Positions 23,490 through 34,300 of a stretch of DNA of 52,510 bases are shown here, piece by piece. The first letter of the stretch is position 1. Every line of letters begins with the position of its first letter. The translations under genes and the position numbers were made by a program. The notes below the pieces were generated by a model. That model searched no databases. It had not been told where the DNA came from and saw only the letters and a program-made list of their open reading frames with translations. This DNA is from a virus: positions 1 through 52,510 of IMG/VR virus record IMGVR_UViG_3300009001_002737, one strand, 5' to 3'.

Positions 23490-25586
23490 TTATACGGCAG
23501 AACTCGCTCCGCTTGTATAAGTCCAAGACCCTCCTGTTACAGTACAAGTAAGGACATATCTGTTTACTGTTAGTGTTACAGAACCGTTAACATCTGTAAA
23601 TTCAATATCTTTTAATACATCTTCGTTTTCTTGTCCAGTTTCTGTTACTCTATTTGTGCTACCACTCGAAGCATCGTATGCAAAAGCACCGTCTGTGCTT
23701 GTATCAGCAGATACTTCGATTTGTGTTGAACTAACAATTCGTTCAATATTCCATGTTCCATTTAAATTAGCCCATGCAGTTCCTGTGTTGTATGTTGCTC
23801 CTGAAATAATAACATTACGTCCAGCATCATACCCATGCACTGCATCTAATGTTAAAATTGTAGTTGCACCAGTTGTTACGCTGGTTATAGATCTTGTTGC
23901 AACTGTTACAGTTTTATCAACAGATACTGTGCTTTCTTCAAGAGCCGCGTTTAAATCTGCCGCGGCGAATGTTGCACTTGCACCAGTTTGTTCTGTGCCA
24001 TGAATTTTAGCAATAGATCCGTTCTTTTTTGTGGATGCCGGGACAATTTCCTCAAGTAAAGTTTGAATATTTGCGGCAAACGTTGCACCACCATTCTGAA
24101 CTGGATCATATCCCAGCCCTGTGATGTTAAGTGCTAATACAATACCTTCTCCATCAATAGCATCGTCGACATATTGTTTACTTGCGGCATCTGTTGAATT
24201 TACTGGAGTACCTAATCCTGTGATTCTATTTGAGTTTTGTACTTCAATTACACCCGATGTACTTTCAATTTGTAAATTACCTACAGTCGAAGAAATTTTC
24301 TGTGCATCAATCTTCACATTGTCAACATTAAGTCCTGTTAAAGTTCCTATAGTTTGTAAATCAGGAGCACTTGTGATATAACTGAGTGCTGTTCCACTTA
24401 AGACTGTATTTCCATTTAGTTTATAACCTTGTGTACTATCATAATAGACATTTGCTGTCCATGCATTAGATGTAGATAGCCAATTGAATGTTTTGTCACC
24501 ATCACTTGAAACCAGTGTTAATCCGCCACCGTTTATTTCTGCATCTGGTTGTGCAGGATCTGCAAATCCAAGTTGCATATTTTTATCAGAAATTCTTACT
24601 TCTTCAACATCTGTTTGAAAGGTAGTTCCAGCAATAGTCATATTGCCTTGAACTCTCATGTCACCGCCAACATCTAAAGCAAATTGCGGATCACTTTCAA
24701 AAATACCAAGGTGCGAATCTAAAGTGTTAATTTTGATTGCCGCTACTGCGCCAGTTGATTTTCGTACTTTAAATTCTAAATTTCTATCACGCACTTGATT
24801 TTCAAAAATTGTATGATTTGCAACAATTTTTAAAACAATATTATCTTCTGGTCCTACTGTGATACCGCCATTGTTAATAGTAGTAATAGTTCCGTTGGTT
24901 ACACCATTAGCATCTGTTGGTAAAAACTGTGAAGCATTTTTCTTAACGCCTTGAGCATTAATAATAGTATCAGCCGATGTTGCAGTGCCGTGAAATTTAA
25001 AGTCATCATCAAGGACTGTGATACCTTTTTGTACTGTACCTGTAATTCCATTGATCGGATTACTTTCATCTGGAGTAAATGCAATTCTTGAAATTACTGC
25101 TTCGGTTTGTCCGCCTACATTTAAGTTAACAAGTGTTCTATTTGTTTGAGTTGTATCAAGCACTGTTTCTGTTGAAAATCCTGATAGTCCTTCTGAACTT
25201 GCATACTGCGGACCAACCAGTACTAAGTCAGTACCATCATAAAAATATAGTTTGTTATTTTGATTGTCAATCCATAAATCACCTGCAACAAGTTGAGGTT
25301 GTGTAGGACTAACAATAGGACCACCCGCACTTTTAAAAGTACTACCGTTCCAAATTTTTAATCTTGCTTCACTGCTATCGTACCATAGTTGTCCTGTTAA
25401 CGGATTTGCTGGTGCTTGAGTATTTGAAAAATTTTCTAACATCTTAACGAAGTTTTCGTTAATGCTTTCACCAAATCCAGAATAATTTCTACCAATCAGC
25501 GATATGTCAGTTGTTTGTGTATTAAGTTGTCCGTCAACTAATTCTACTAACAAGTCTCCGTTAGTTTTGTTAATCTGATATGCCAT
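23490..25586 (-). CDS. Tail fibre protein
   Basis: The 698-residue product shares the N-terminal module of its neighbours (MAYQINKTNG, GFGE..NENFVKMLENF, GQLWYD, an LKIWNG strand, then GDLWID..KLYF). The centre has repeated beta-type segments with GTATSAD and DVGGDMRVQGN motifs, like the repetitive shafts of other phage fibres, and the C-terminal 150 residues are Thr/Ser/Ala-rich with no recognised chaperone or collar domain. It therefore differs from its two paralogs at the tip. A TAATG junction couples it to the collar fibre gene upstream. It is likely a trimeric long- or side-tail-fibre component, an assignment from position and composition. Confidence 0.78.
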   Translation of the reverse strand: MAYQINKTNGDLLVELVDGQLNTQTTDISLIGRNYSGFGESINENFVKMLENFSNTQAPANPLTGQLWYDSSEARLKIWNGSTFKSAGGPIVSPTQPQLVAGDLWIDNQNNKLYFYDGTDLVLVGPQYASSEGLSGFSTETVLDTTQTNRTLVNLNVGGQTEAVISRIAFTPDESNPINGITGTVQKGITVLDDDFKFHGTATSADTIINAQGVKKNASQFLPTDANGVTNGTITTINNGGITVGPEDNIVLKIVANHTIFENQVRDRNLEFKVRKSTGAVAAIKINTLDSHLGIFESDPQFALDVGGDMRVQGNMTIAGTTFQTDVEEVRISDKNMQLGFADPAQPDAEINGGGLTLVSSDGDKTFNWLSTSNAWTANVYYDSTQGYKLNGNTVLSGTALSYITSAPDLQTIGTLTGLNVDNVKIDAQKISSTVGNLQIESTSGVIEVQNSNRITGLGTPVNSTDAASKQYVDDAIDGEGIVLALNITGLGYDPVQNGGATFAANIQTLLEEIVPASTKKNGSIAKIHGTEQTGASATFAAADLNAALEESTVSVDKTVTVATRSITSVTTGATTILTLDAVHGYDAGRNVIISGATYNTGTAWANLNGTWNIERIVSSTQIEVSADTSTDGAFAYDASSGSTNRVTETGQENEDVLKDIEFTDVNGSVTLTVNRYVLTCTVTGGSWTYTSGASSAV

Positions 25587-27667
25587 TAGTTTGCCCCCGT
25601 GTAGATTATGTAATTAACAGCCAAGTATGGGTTCATAACATCAAAGTTTTGACCAACCGGTGTGTTGTTTACAACACCTCCTGAGAATGGAAATTTTTGA
25701 CCTGCATTACTTCCTGTTGGTGCATCTGCTACAGTAGCATCTGAATCAACTGGTGTGCCTTGAACGTCTCTTGTTGCATAATATTGTGTACCACTTGGTC
25801 CACGTAAATCGTGTTCGTGTTCTGGTAAGTTTTCAACTTCAATTAATTTTTTATCAACACCTGCTGTACCGCCAAGGGTATCAGCGTTTTCATTTGTAAC
25901 TCTGTTTGCTGATCCTTGTGTAGTACCCATATTATCCATACCTAATGGAAATCTTCCACGTAAATCTGGTAATGCAAATTTACCAATTGTTGGATTTGCT
26001 TTATATCTTGTACCAATAATAAGATGTAGATCTGTATAATCAACAATGAATACCTCTCTACCATCGCAAGGTAACCAGCCTGCTAACTTTAATTCTTGTT
26101 CTCTTGCTGTTGTCATTTCGCCTGCATATGGTGTAATAATACCAATTGGATTAACCGGTAATGATGCAAATAAATTACTTCTTGAAATTTTCTTAACACC
26201 TGTACCGCTTCCATTTTCGTCATTGACTCTATTGATTAAGATTTCGTCATCAAACCTTGACGTTGGTACTGCTTGTTTATTTGTAATAAATGTACTGTTA
26301 ACTGTTATATCAAAGTTTTTAACAAGAGTAGTTTCTCCTGGAGCAGTATATTGTCCGTCATAAATTACATCTGGTGCTGTTACATCTCCAGTTACTCTAA
26401 ATGTAGTTCTACTTGCAAGTTTGTCTGAACTTCCCGAACGTCCTGTAACAGTTCCAGTAACGTTACCTACTAAGTTTGCTCTTACTGTATTTGCATTAAT
26501 TTCAGCAAATTTTAATACTGTACTACCAATGTTAACTGAATTTGTTGTATCTGGTAAAATTGTTCCACCAAACGTACTATCACCGCCTACCTCTAATTGG
26601 TTTCCGATTCTTGCACTTTTAGCAACACCAAGTCCGCCTTTTGTTATGATAGAACCTGTACCAGTATTAACTGCTTCTGCGATTCCATTAATAACAATAT
26701 TGTTAGAAACAATAGCATTACCGGTTACATCTAAGGCTTCTTGAGGTGATAAGTTGTTGATACCAACTTTTTGTGTTGAATCAATTCTTAGTACCGGTTG
26801 TAAGTTTCCTGCATTGTTTATACGCAGGTCAATATTTGCACCTGACGTGTTATTTGAAATAATGGCATTTTGTCCTTCAATACCAATTTGTAAAGTAGCA
26901 TCACTACCAATTGATACACCTGAGTTGTTTCTAACTGTTAATGCTTGACTTGAAACTGAAGGTTTGTCGCCTCTTAAGAAGTTTGATGCAGGAACAGGTT
27001 CTGTTTCGCCTGGAATGATTAATGCTTCTGCTTTTTCTGCAACACCATAATATTTTGAAATACCTGAGCCTGTAATATCTGCACTACTCATATTGAAACC
27101 AGGTTTAATTGTTGTAAATCCTGTAATAGTTGATTTAGGTGTAAATGCACTTGTAGCATAAATTGCTAATACTTTGCCGCCAATCTCAACTTGTAGTGCT
27201 GTGTAATTTACGTTGTTAGTTCCAGTAAGTGTTGTTGGTCTAACACCTGCCGCCAGTCCATCGCTAAATTCCGGACCTACAAGAATCCAACCCGAACCAG
27301 TAAACAAATATAGTTGCTGATTGTCTGTATCGGTCCATAGGTCACCTGCTACTGAATTAGCAACATCTGGTGCTGATTCGCCTCGTTTTAATCCGCCGGC
27401 TTCAATCCAGTTAGTGCCATCATAAAGTTTAAGTAAATTAACACCAATAGAGGTATCATACCACAATTGGCCTTCAATAGGTCTTGCTGGTGCTGAATTA
27501 TTTGCAAAATTTTCTAATAATTGTAAAAGGTTCTGACCAATTAGTGTACCGTAATCCGTTGTGAATCTTCCCGGAATTCTTAACGAAGTAGTAGTATCAA
27601 CTGTATTATCTTCAATGACAATACTACCTTTGTTAGTTATGTCTGTGTAATTAATAGTATATGCCAT
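25586..27667 (-). CDS. Tail fibre with phage tail-collar domain (short tail fibre gp12-like tip)
   Basis: The 693-residue product has the shared fibre N-terminal module (MAYTINYTD, LLQLLENF, GQLWYD, GDLWTD) and a repetitive shaft with DVTGNAIVSNN- and GSTV-type segments. The C-terminal 180 residues match the phage tail-collar domain: AGWLPCDGRE, FALPDLRGRFPLG and the metal-binding EHEHD near residue 605. In T4 gp12 this domain forms the receptor-binding knob with HxH metal sites. Here it is fused to the shared module instead of the usual gp12 shaft. It is the first of three tandem fibre paralogs and is likely involved in host attachment. Confidence 0.85.
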   Translation of the reverse strand: MAYTINYTDITNKGSIVIEDNTVDTTTSLRIPGRFTTDYGTLIGQNLLQLLENFANNSAPARPIEGQLWYDTSIGVNLLKLYDGTNWIEAGGLKRGESAPDVANSVAGDLWTDTDNQQLYLFTGSGWILVGPEFSDGLAAGVRPTTLTGTNNVNYTALQVEIGGKVLAIYATSAFTPKSTITGFTTIKPGFNMSSADITGSGISKYYGVAEKAEALIIPGETEPVPASNFLRGDKPSVSSQALTVRNNSGVSIGSDATLQIGIEGQNAIISNNTSGANIDLRINNAGNLQPVLRIDSTQKVGINNLSPQEALDVTGNAIVSNNIVINGIAEAVNTGTGSIITKGGLGVAKSARIGNQLEVGGDSTFGGTILPDTTNSVNIGSTVLKFAEINANTVRANLVGNVTGTVTGRSGSSDKLASRTTFRVTGDVTAPDVIYDGQYTAPGETTLVKNFDITVNSTFITNKQAVPTSRFDDEILINRVNDENGSGTGVKKISRSNLFASLPVNPIGIITPYAGEMTTAREQELKLAGWLPCDGREVFIVDYTDLHLIIGTRYKANPTIGKFALPDLRGRFPLGMDNMGTTQGSANRVTNENADTLGGTAGVDKKLIEVENLPEHEHDLRGPSGTQYYATRDVQGTPVDSDATVADAPTGSNAGQKFPFSGGVVNNTPVGQNFDVMNPYLAVNYIIYTGAN

Positions 27668-27671
27668 TTAA

Positions 27672-28286
27672 TTACCCCTCGTTAAAACCGGTTAATGATT
27701 GTACTCTAACTGTATAGTCAATTTGAATTAATCTGTTTAAACTTTTTTGTACCGGGTGGAAAATTACGTGTGTTAGTAATCTACCTGTTCCAGTTGGACT
27801 GTAACTTACAAGACCTAATTCATCAAACACATATTGACTCTCGGTGCTTGTTGCTGTATCATTTGCTTCTTGTCCATTTGGTTCACCGTAATCAAGTAAA
27901 CATTGCACAATAATATCTGTGTAATTTGTACCAGTAACATGTCTTGTTTCAATTTTGTTTCTGTTAGGGTCAACATTGTTGACTGACTGATCGTCTACAA
28001 TTTTCTTATATGTTTCGTTGTATAAACTTGCATTTGTACCTGTTGAATTTGGAGTTAGGTATGTAATAATGCCTGTAGGATCAACGCTTGTACCACCGTT
28101 TCCAAATGCCATTTCGTATACAAATCCTTGCCCTGCATTAGCAAGGGATTCAGCAAGTGCTATACTCATATTCTCATAATGAATTGCATTGCGTTTATCA
28201 ATGATTACTTCTTTAGTTTCAGGGTCAGATATCTTAATGTGTCCCTGTACTAATACTCCGTTTTTGTCTAATAAGTTGTCTGTCAT
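27672..28286 (-). CDS. Conserved phage virion protein between giant protein and fibres
   Basis: A 204-residue protein without a recognised domain. Its composition is beta-rich (DIIVQCLLDYG, VTGTN, SYSPTGTGRLLTHVIFHPV), and it sits between the large baseplate-associated protein and the first fibre gene, where T4-like phages place baseplate-periphery or fibre-attachment proteins. The position suggests a connector between baseplate and fibres, but neither gp9 nor gp11 can be recognised in the sequence. A TAGGAT Shine-Dalgarno precedes the ATG, and a late-promoter box overlaps the stop codon of the upstream gene. Structural role is inferred from context. Confidence 0.65.
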   Translation of the reverse strand: MTDNLLDKNGVLVQGHIKISDPETKEVIIDKRNAIHYENMSIALAESLANAGQGFVYEMAFGNGGTSVDPTGIITYLTPNSTGTNASLYNETYKKIVDDQSVNNVDPNRNKIETRHVTGTNYTDIIVQCLLDYGEPNGQEANDTATSTESQYVFDELGLVSYSPTGTGRLLTHVIFHPVQKSLNRLIQIDYTVRVQSLTGFNEG

Positions 28287-28303
28287 TTTGTTATCCTACA
28301 TTG

Positions 28304-28310
28304 TATTTAT
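28304..28310 (-). promoter_or_regulatory. Late-promoter-like box (ATAAATA) overlapping the giant gene stop
   Basis: The minus strand reads AATAAATAC. The TAA stop codon of the giant gene (28309-28307) is embedded in the box. Predicted +1 is near 28298, with a 12-base leader that holds TAGGAT before ATG 28286. Confidence 0.55.
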
Positions 28311-31300
28311 TTAGGTAAGTCAACCTCTTCCGCTCTTAAGAACTGTGCGATTGCATTTTCCGTCTTACCTAAGGTTTTTCCTGGTTCATTCCAAATTTTA
28401 CCAATTTTTCTAACGATAGTAATGCGTACACCGTCTGCTGGAGCAGTAGTAATAGTTAGTATATTTGGCGAACTAATACTAAACTCTGCTGGTGCTGTTA
28501 CATCACCTTCTGGGGAATCTTGATCTACTGTTGGGTCAAACGTTAAAATTGCTGTTTTTCTTAATCGTCTGCCGCCTACAAATACCTCAAATTCATTAAC
28601 ACTATCTGGTTCCCAGTCCAGATTAAACGTTTTTGTACATCCATCACCGTTATAAGTGTTTACTAAAGTTTGATCTTGGTACGGAACTGTTTGTTGGAAT
28701 CCTTGATCAAATAACTGATCTCCAACATTATGTATCTCTTTAACTCCAGTACCCATTGTACCTCTACGAAGTTGTTGTAAACTATTACCATCTTTTACAA
28801 AATACTCAATACGCTCACCATTAATAAACAATACACCCGGTGTATTACTTTCTTTTTCAGGTACAAACATCTTAGATGCATCATCTACAATTATTTCTTT
28901 GTCAAAAATCTTGAGATCTTTTGCTAATCTGTAACTATTACTATCACCCAAGCGTTTGTATACAGTTCTATTAAGCATATCTTTAAATTGTCTGTAACCA
29001 AATTTAGAAACTGTTGGTCCGTCTTCTGCAAACTGGATTAACTCAATTACGTCGTTTGCATCTAATGGTTGTGCCATTCTAACAAAAAGTTTGTCATTGG
29101 TTACTTTATAATCAACACTTGGGGTTTGTAATTTTCCATTAAGAATAACCCAAACATATTCGGCATCGATTGTTGGACGTTGCAATCTAATTAATCCTGC
29201 AAGTAGATGATTGTACTCAATATCACCAGCACTTTCAAATTGTACTGTTGTTCTGGTAACTATGTCATAGTTTTTACGATCAATTTGTTGAATATCGTGA
29301 TTACTAAAATGTGTTACGCTAATCAACGTATTTTCTGTAGGTACTGTATCTAATGTTAATGTGTTTCCACTAACCGTGTACTCCCCGTCTGTGGTTACAA
29401 ATATTTCAAGTTTATCACCTTGCTGGGCAACGTTCTCAAAAATTTCTACGCTTGAATTTGCTGGACGGAAAATAAAGTCTGAAGTATATGTTAATTGTCT
29501 ACCGTTGAGTAATACGATAATATCATCAGCACCTAATGTACCGCCAGGCTGTTGCCAGTTACGTAGTTGATATTCTATTCTATTATCAATAGTAAATTTT
29601 TCATTGTAACCTGCATTAAGAATGTTGTCACCAACTTTTACAATCAAGTTATGACTTGCAGGTAAACTACTAAACGGAGTAATGCTTAATTCATAACTTG
29701 CACTGCTTCCATCTGCAACTAAGTTGTCTGTTTTAATTTCACTAAATGTCTGTGCTTCACTTGCATAAATTGCGTAGTTAATGACAGCATTGTCTGTTGG
29801 TGGTGCACCAAAACTAATAACTGTTTTATTTGCAGTATCATAAGAACTATCTGTAGTTTCTAATATGTAGTTTACTTTTTCACCATTTACTGTTACAATG
29901 CTTGATAAATTTTCTTTCCAATCAACTTGTGTAACAAATTGTAGTGTTGATCCGTCGCCATCAAATGTATCCATATCAAGGATACCTTCACCGTTGCCAC
30001 TCATTGTAACAATGTTTATACGTGAATTATTTGCAGGTGCTGTTGTAAATGTTAGTTCTTTGTTTTTATAATTAACAGTATAATCAGAAACAATAACATT
30101 GTTAACCTTAACAAAAATTGCATCGTTAGTTTGAGGTAATCCAGTAAACTTGTAAGTTGTTGCTGTTCCGTTTGCAACATAGGAAACACTTTCAATAATA
30201 CTTCCGCCTTCTCCTACTCTATCGTACACTTTAATATCTAATGTATCTAAAACTTGTCCTGGAACTAATTCTTCTGGTCCTTTTGAAGTTGTAGGTGTTA
30301 CGAATCCGTCACCGTCGATATTAATATCTTCTGGATTCAATCCTGTTGCTGTTGAATAAGCAAGATCGCCACCGGTTACAATAGTATCGTATGCTCTTGG
30401 ATCAGGAATAAATGATCCGTCTGATGTATTTTTACGAATTACAATTACATCTCCACTTTGTGTCGAAACAACTTCTTCGTCAAATTTAATAACTGTTGAT
30501 TCTACTTCTGTGCCATCGTCGGTTAAAATAAATCCTGTTTGTCCTGCACCAATAATACTTGGGATTAATGCGTCTGGATTTGTAGGATTACTTGGGTAGT
30601 TTGGATCGTCAATTCTTGTGCCATTCTTGTAAACGTTGTAAGTAATACCTGTTTCAAGTGGTTGAGCAAAATCATATACTTTTGTACTGTCGTCACCTAA
30701 TCTAAATACCTCATCTTCATATGTGTTATCGTATGTGTCATACGCAGACGTAAACCATTCGTCGGCATCCCAACCAGAACCTCCACCAAAGTTAAAACTC
30801 TTGACTTGAACACCACCATAATCAATACCATCTAATAACTGACCTAAATCATTAGCAATCATTCCTGTTTGTGGATTATAAAACAAATTAATTCTATCTG
30901 CGGCAGTTAGTAGAGATATATCCTTTTTATACTCAATTTTGATATTAAGATTGTTAGCAGGCGGAGTATCAAACGTGATTTGTGCTATTTTTCTTTTATG
31001 GGTTCTACCTACACTATCTTCTATATTTTCAATAGTATATCTACTTGGTAGAATTTCTAAATCACCCACTGTAATCTTTATTTTATCTGTTCTAACATCT
31101 GCAGGCCACTTTAATTTATATGTAAATTTGCTTCCCGATCCTACAAAGTTTTCTATTTCATCAAGTGTAGTAATAAAGAATGTACCTGTAACCCTATCAA
31201 ACTTAACATTCATATGTGTTGTTCTTAGATTTGTATTACCGATTACCGAACTTACTTTTGCAACTCTGCCGCCGTCTGCTGTTGAACCATTTAGCACAAC

Positions 31301-34300
31301 TGATGGTGCACCCAAGTATCCTGTTCCAGGATTATCAATTTTTATTTCAGTAATTTTACCTCCGCCGACGTATGCTGTTGCTTTTGCTCCAGTGCCGCCG
31401 CCACCTACAAATTCTACACCTGGTGCGTTTTCATAGCCACTACCTGCATCAGCAATATTAATTCCTGTAATTTGATAACTTGCATTATCTAACCAATGTT
31501 TGAATGGATAAGAATTAATTACATTACTTGCTACTTTTAATTCATTATTCTGTACTACAACATTTTGCGGTAAAATTCTTCCTGCTTGTTCGTCATATAC
31601 TGCTGGTAAATCGAAATCTGTAACCATTGTTTGAGAGTTATCAGTACCCTCGTATGTGCTGAGATATTCTCTAATTTTTGTTTTATAAGGTTTAACCTCA
31701 TTTGTATATGCTTCATAACTTTCTAAGAAATCATTATTAAACGTAACATCTTTTCTTAATGCACCAATATTGTGTTTTGCTTTTACAAACGAAGTTTTAA
31801 ACATCCAATCAACAAACGGTTGTTCTGCTAATACATAACGCATTTGTGCAAAAAATAGTTCGTTGTAATGAACTGCTAAATTATCAATTAAAATTTTATC
31901 TCTTAATGTTTCAAGAATAATTCTTAATTCGTCAACTGGTTGTAAATCAAATGCATTGTCGTCATATCCAAAACTATCAAAACCTACTGTCTCGTTTGAA
32001 TAGTCGTAAATAGATTTTGATAATTGTATAGTAGCGTTTTGTCTACCAATAGTTTCATAATTTACTGTGTAATCAACGTTTGCTTGATCGTCAATCTTTC
32101 TAAGTAACAACCAGCCTCCTGATCCTACAGAATTAATTTTAACAATATCTCCAAATGTATCGGCTAATGATTCTAATTCATATGTTTCGTCAATTATATA
32201 ATCTGCTTTTGTTAAATTGTTATATCCTGTAGTATACCAATCTGCATAATTCCAATAAGGTTGTACATCGTATCTTTGACTTGCCACTCTGTTCCACGGA
32301 TTTATTCCGCCTTGGTATTCATAAAGTGACCATTTGTTTGCAAAACTTGCATCAACAGTAGTAAGGACTGTAAAGTTTCTTACTGTTATTGTGTCGCTTT
32401 GCTGATAATTTGTACCCGAATTTACTATTGATGCACTTGTGACTGCGCCTACATTGTTGATTTCTAATCGAACTTCAGCACCTTCGCCTGTGGCGCTATT
32501 AATTTTTATTGTAGGAACAGTTTTGTATCCTCTGCCCGGATTAGTAATATCAACTCTTAGAATTTTGCCATCTTGTATTGTAGCAGACAATGTTGCACGT
32601 CGAACTCTACCTACAGCAACAAATTCTAATTCTGCATTAGAATCAATTTGAACATCATATCTTCTTGATGCTACTGTTGGAATTGGATCATTACTTGTAA
32701 GATCACTTAAATCAAAATCATCAATTATAATATTTTTGATTAAAACACTGTTGACTCGTTCAACTAATTGTTTTAGGGCTTCTACTCTGTTAACAAACAT
32801 TGTTTGTCTTGGTGTATTTAAAATACCATAGCGTTCTTTTTCGCCTAAGAATCTATCTGGAACTTCTCTACCTTGTTCGTCATATCCAATTAAACTATCA
32901 TACCATTTGCGTTCAAAGTCGGATTTAGGAACACTTGTTTCTAACCCATCTGTAATTATTCTGTACTGATTGTGAATATTTTTTTCAATATTACCAATAG
33001 TCCAATAACTAAATTTAAGTACTGTAGATAGACCTTTAATTGTGCTTTCTAAATTGTGTGCAGTCCATTCATTGTTACTAAGTAAAGAAATATACTTGTA
33101 ACCTTGTGCAGAAGGATCTCTAATTAATTCTTGTACATCAGAACTACTAATTGTTCTGCCTGGTACATCTGGTACTGTTTTTTTATTACGTACCCAGAAG
33201 TAATAATATGTAGTAAACTTTTGTGCAGGTTCATCGTATATGCGTTTAGTACAGTATGCGTTCATACCATACTTGGTTGTACCGCTTATTCCTAAAGCAA
33301 GTCCTTCTTCCGAGTCTGCTTGATTGTCCCAGACTTCAGGAGATATTTTAGATTCAACCCACTCGTAAACTTCTACTTCTGTACCAGGAAATATTGTATT
33401 CATTGTATTGCTTACATTAAAAATATTTCCTGTGTTACTATAAGGATTAATAAATCTTACAGCATCAGTGTCCCACCATAGTTTACCAACCATTTCTTTG
33501 GCTGTAAAATGTGTAGTATCCTTGTTTACCAGTGTTGTTTCTGCGTTGTTATAAGTTGCAGGATCAAATGAAGTTTTAAAAGATAATTCTACTTCTGCCT
33601 GGCCTGCAATTTTTCCTTGTAACGGATCAATATAATCTAAATATTCTTCAACAGTTTTAGTGTCTTTGTTATAGATAGTAATACCTTTAATTTTTTCTAC
33701 ATCAACTAACGGTCTTGCATTACGTTTTCTTTCCCACAATTTACTGTTAAGTTTTACTCTGTAATCTAATAAGGCGCCTTGAGCATTATTTGAGTCTCTT
33801 TTATACTGAGGTAAACAAACATATATGTGATTGCCTTTTAGCAACATTGTTTTACCAAAATATAAAGTTTTTCTATCTGCAAATTCTAACTTGTCACTAT
33901 AAACATATCTATTACCTAATAGTTCAAATACAAATACTTCTCCTGTATCAACTAATGTTGATGTAAAGTATGTAGTACCGTTATCGAATACTGTAGTACC
34001 TGTATCAAAGTTTGTGTTACTAAACAAGTCGCCGCCTGCTGAGTGTACAACAATTCTATCATTGTCATATTTGACTACTGTACCGAATTTTTCATTAGGT
34101 AGTCCTTTTGGTCCTGTTAAGTGTTGTACTTGTGTAAATCTACCATCTACTTGTTCATAAATGAATACTGTACCTTCGTTTGAATATTTTGCAGAATAAT
34201 TAGGAGCACCTACTGCAATAAACTTACCATCAGTGCTTACTGCTACAGATTCGCCATAATTAATATCTGCTAAGGGCGAATCAATCATTTGATCAAATAC

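Noticed and set aside
30939-31436. 165-residue plus-strand open frame within the giant gene
   Set aside because: It lies antisense to a continuous 4959-codon frame with strong domain patterns, lacks a recognisable motif, and its composition looks like reverse-complement coding shadow.
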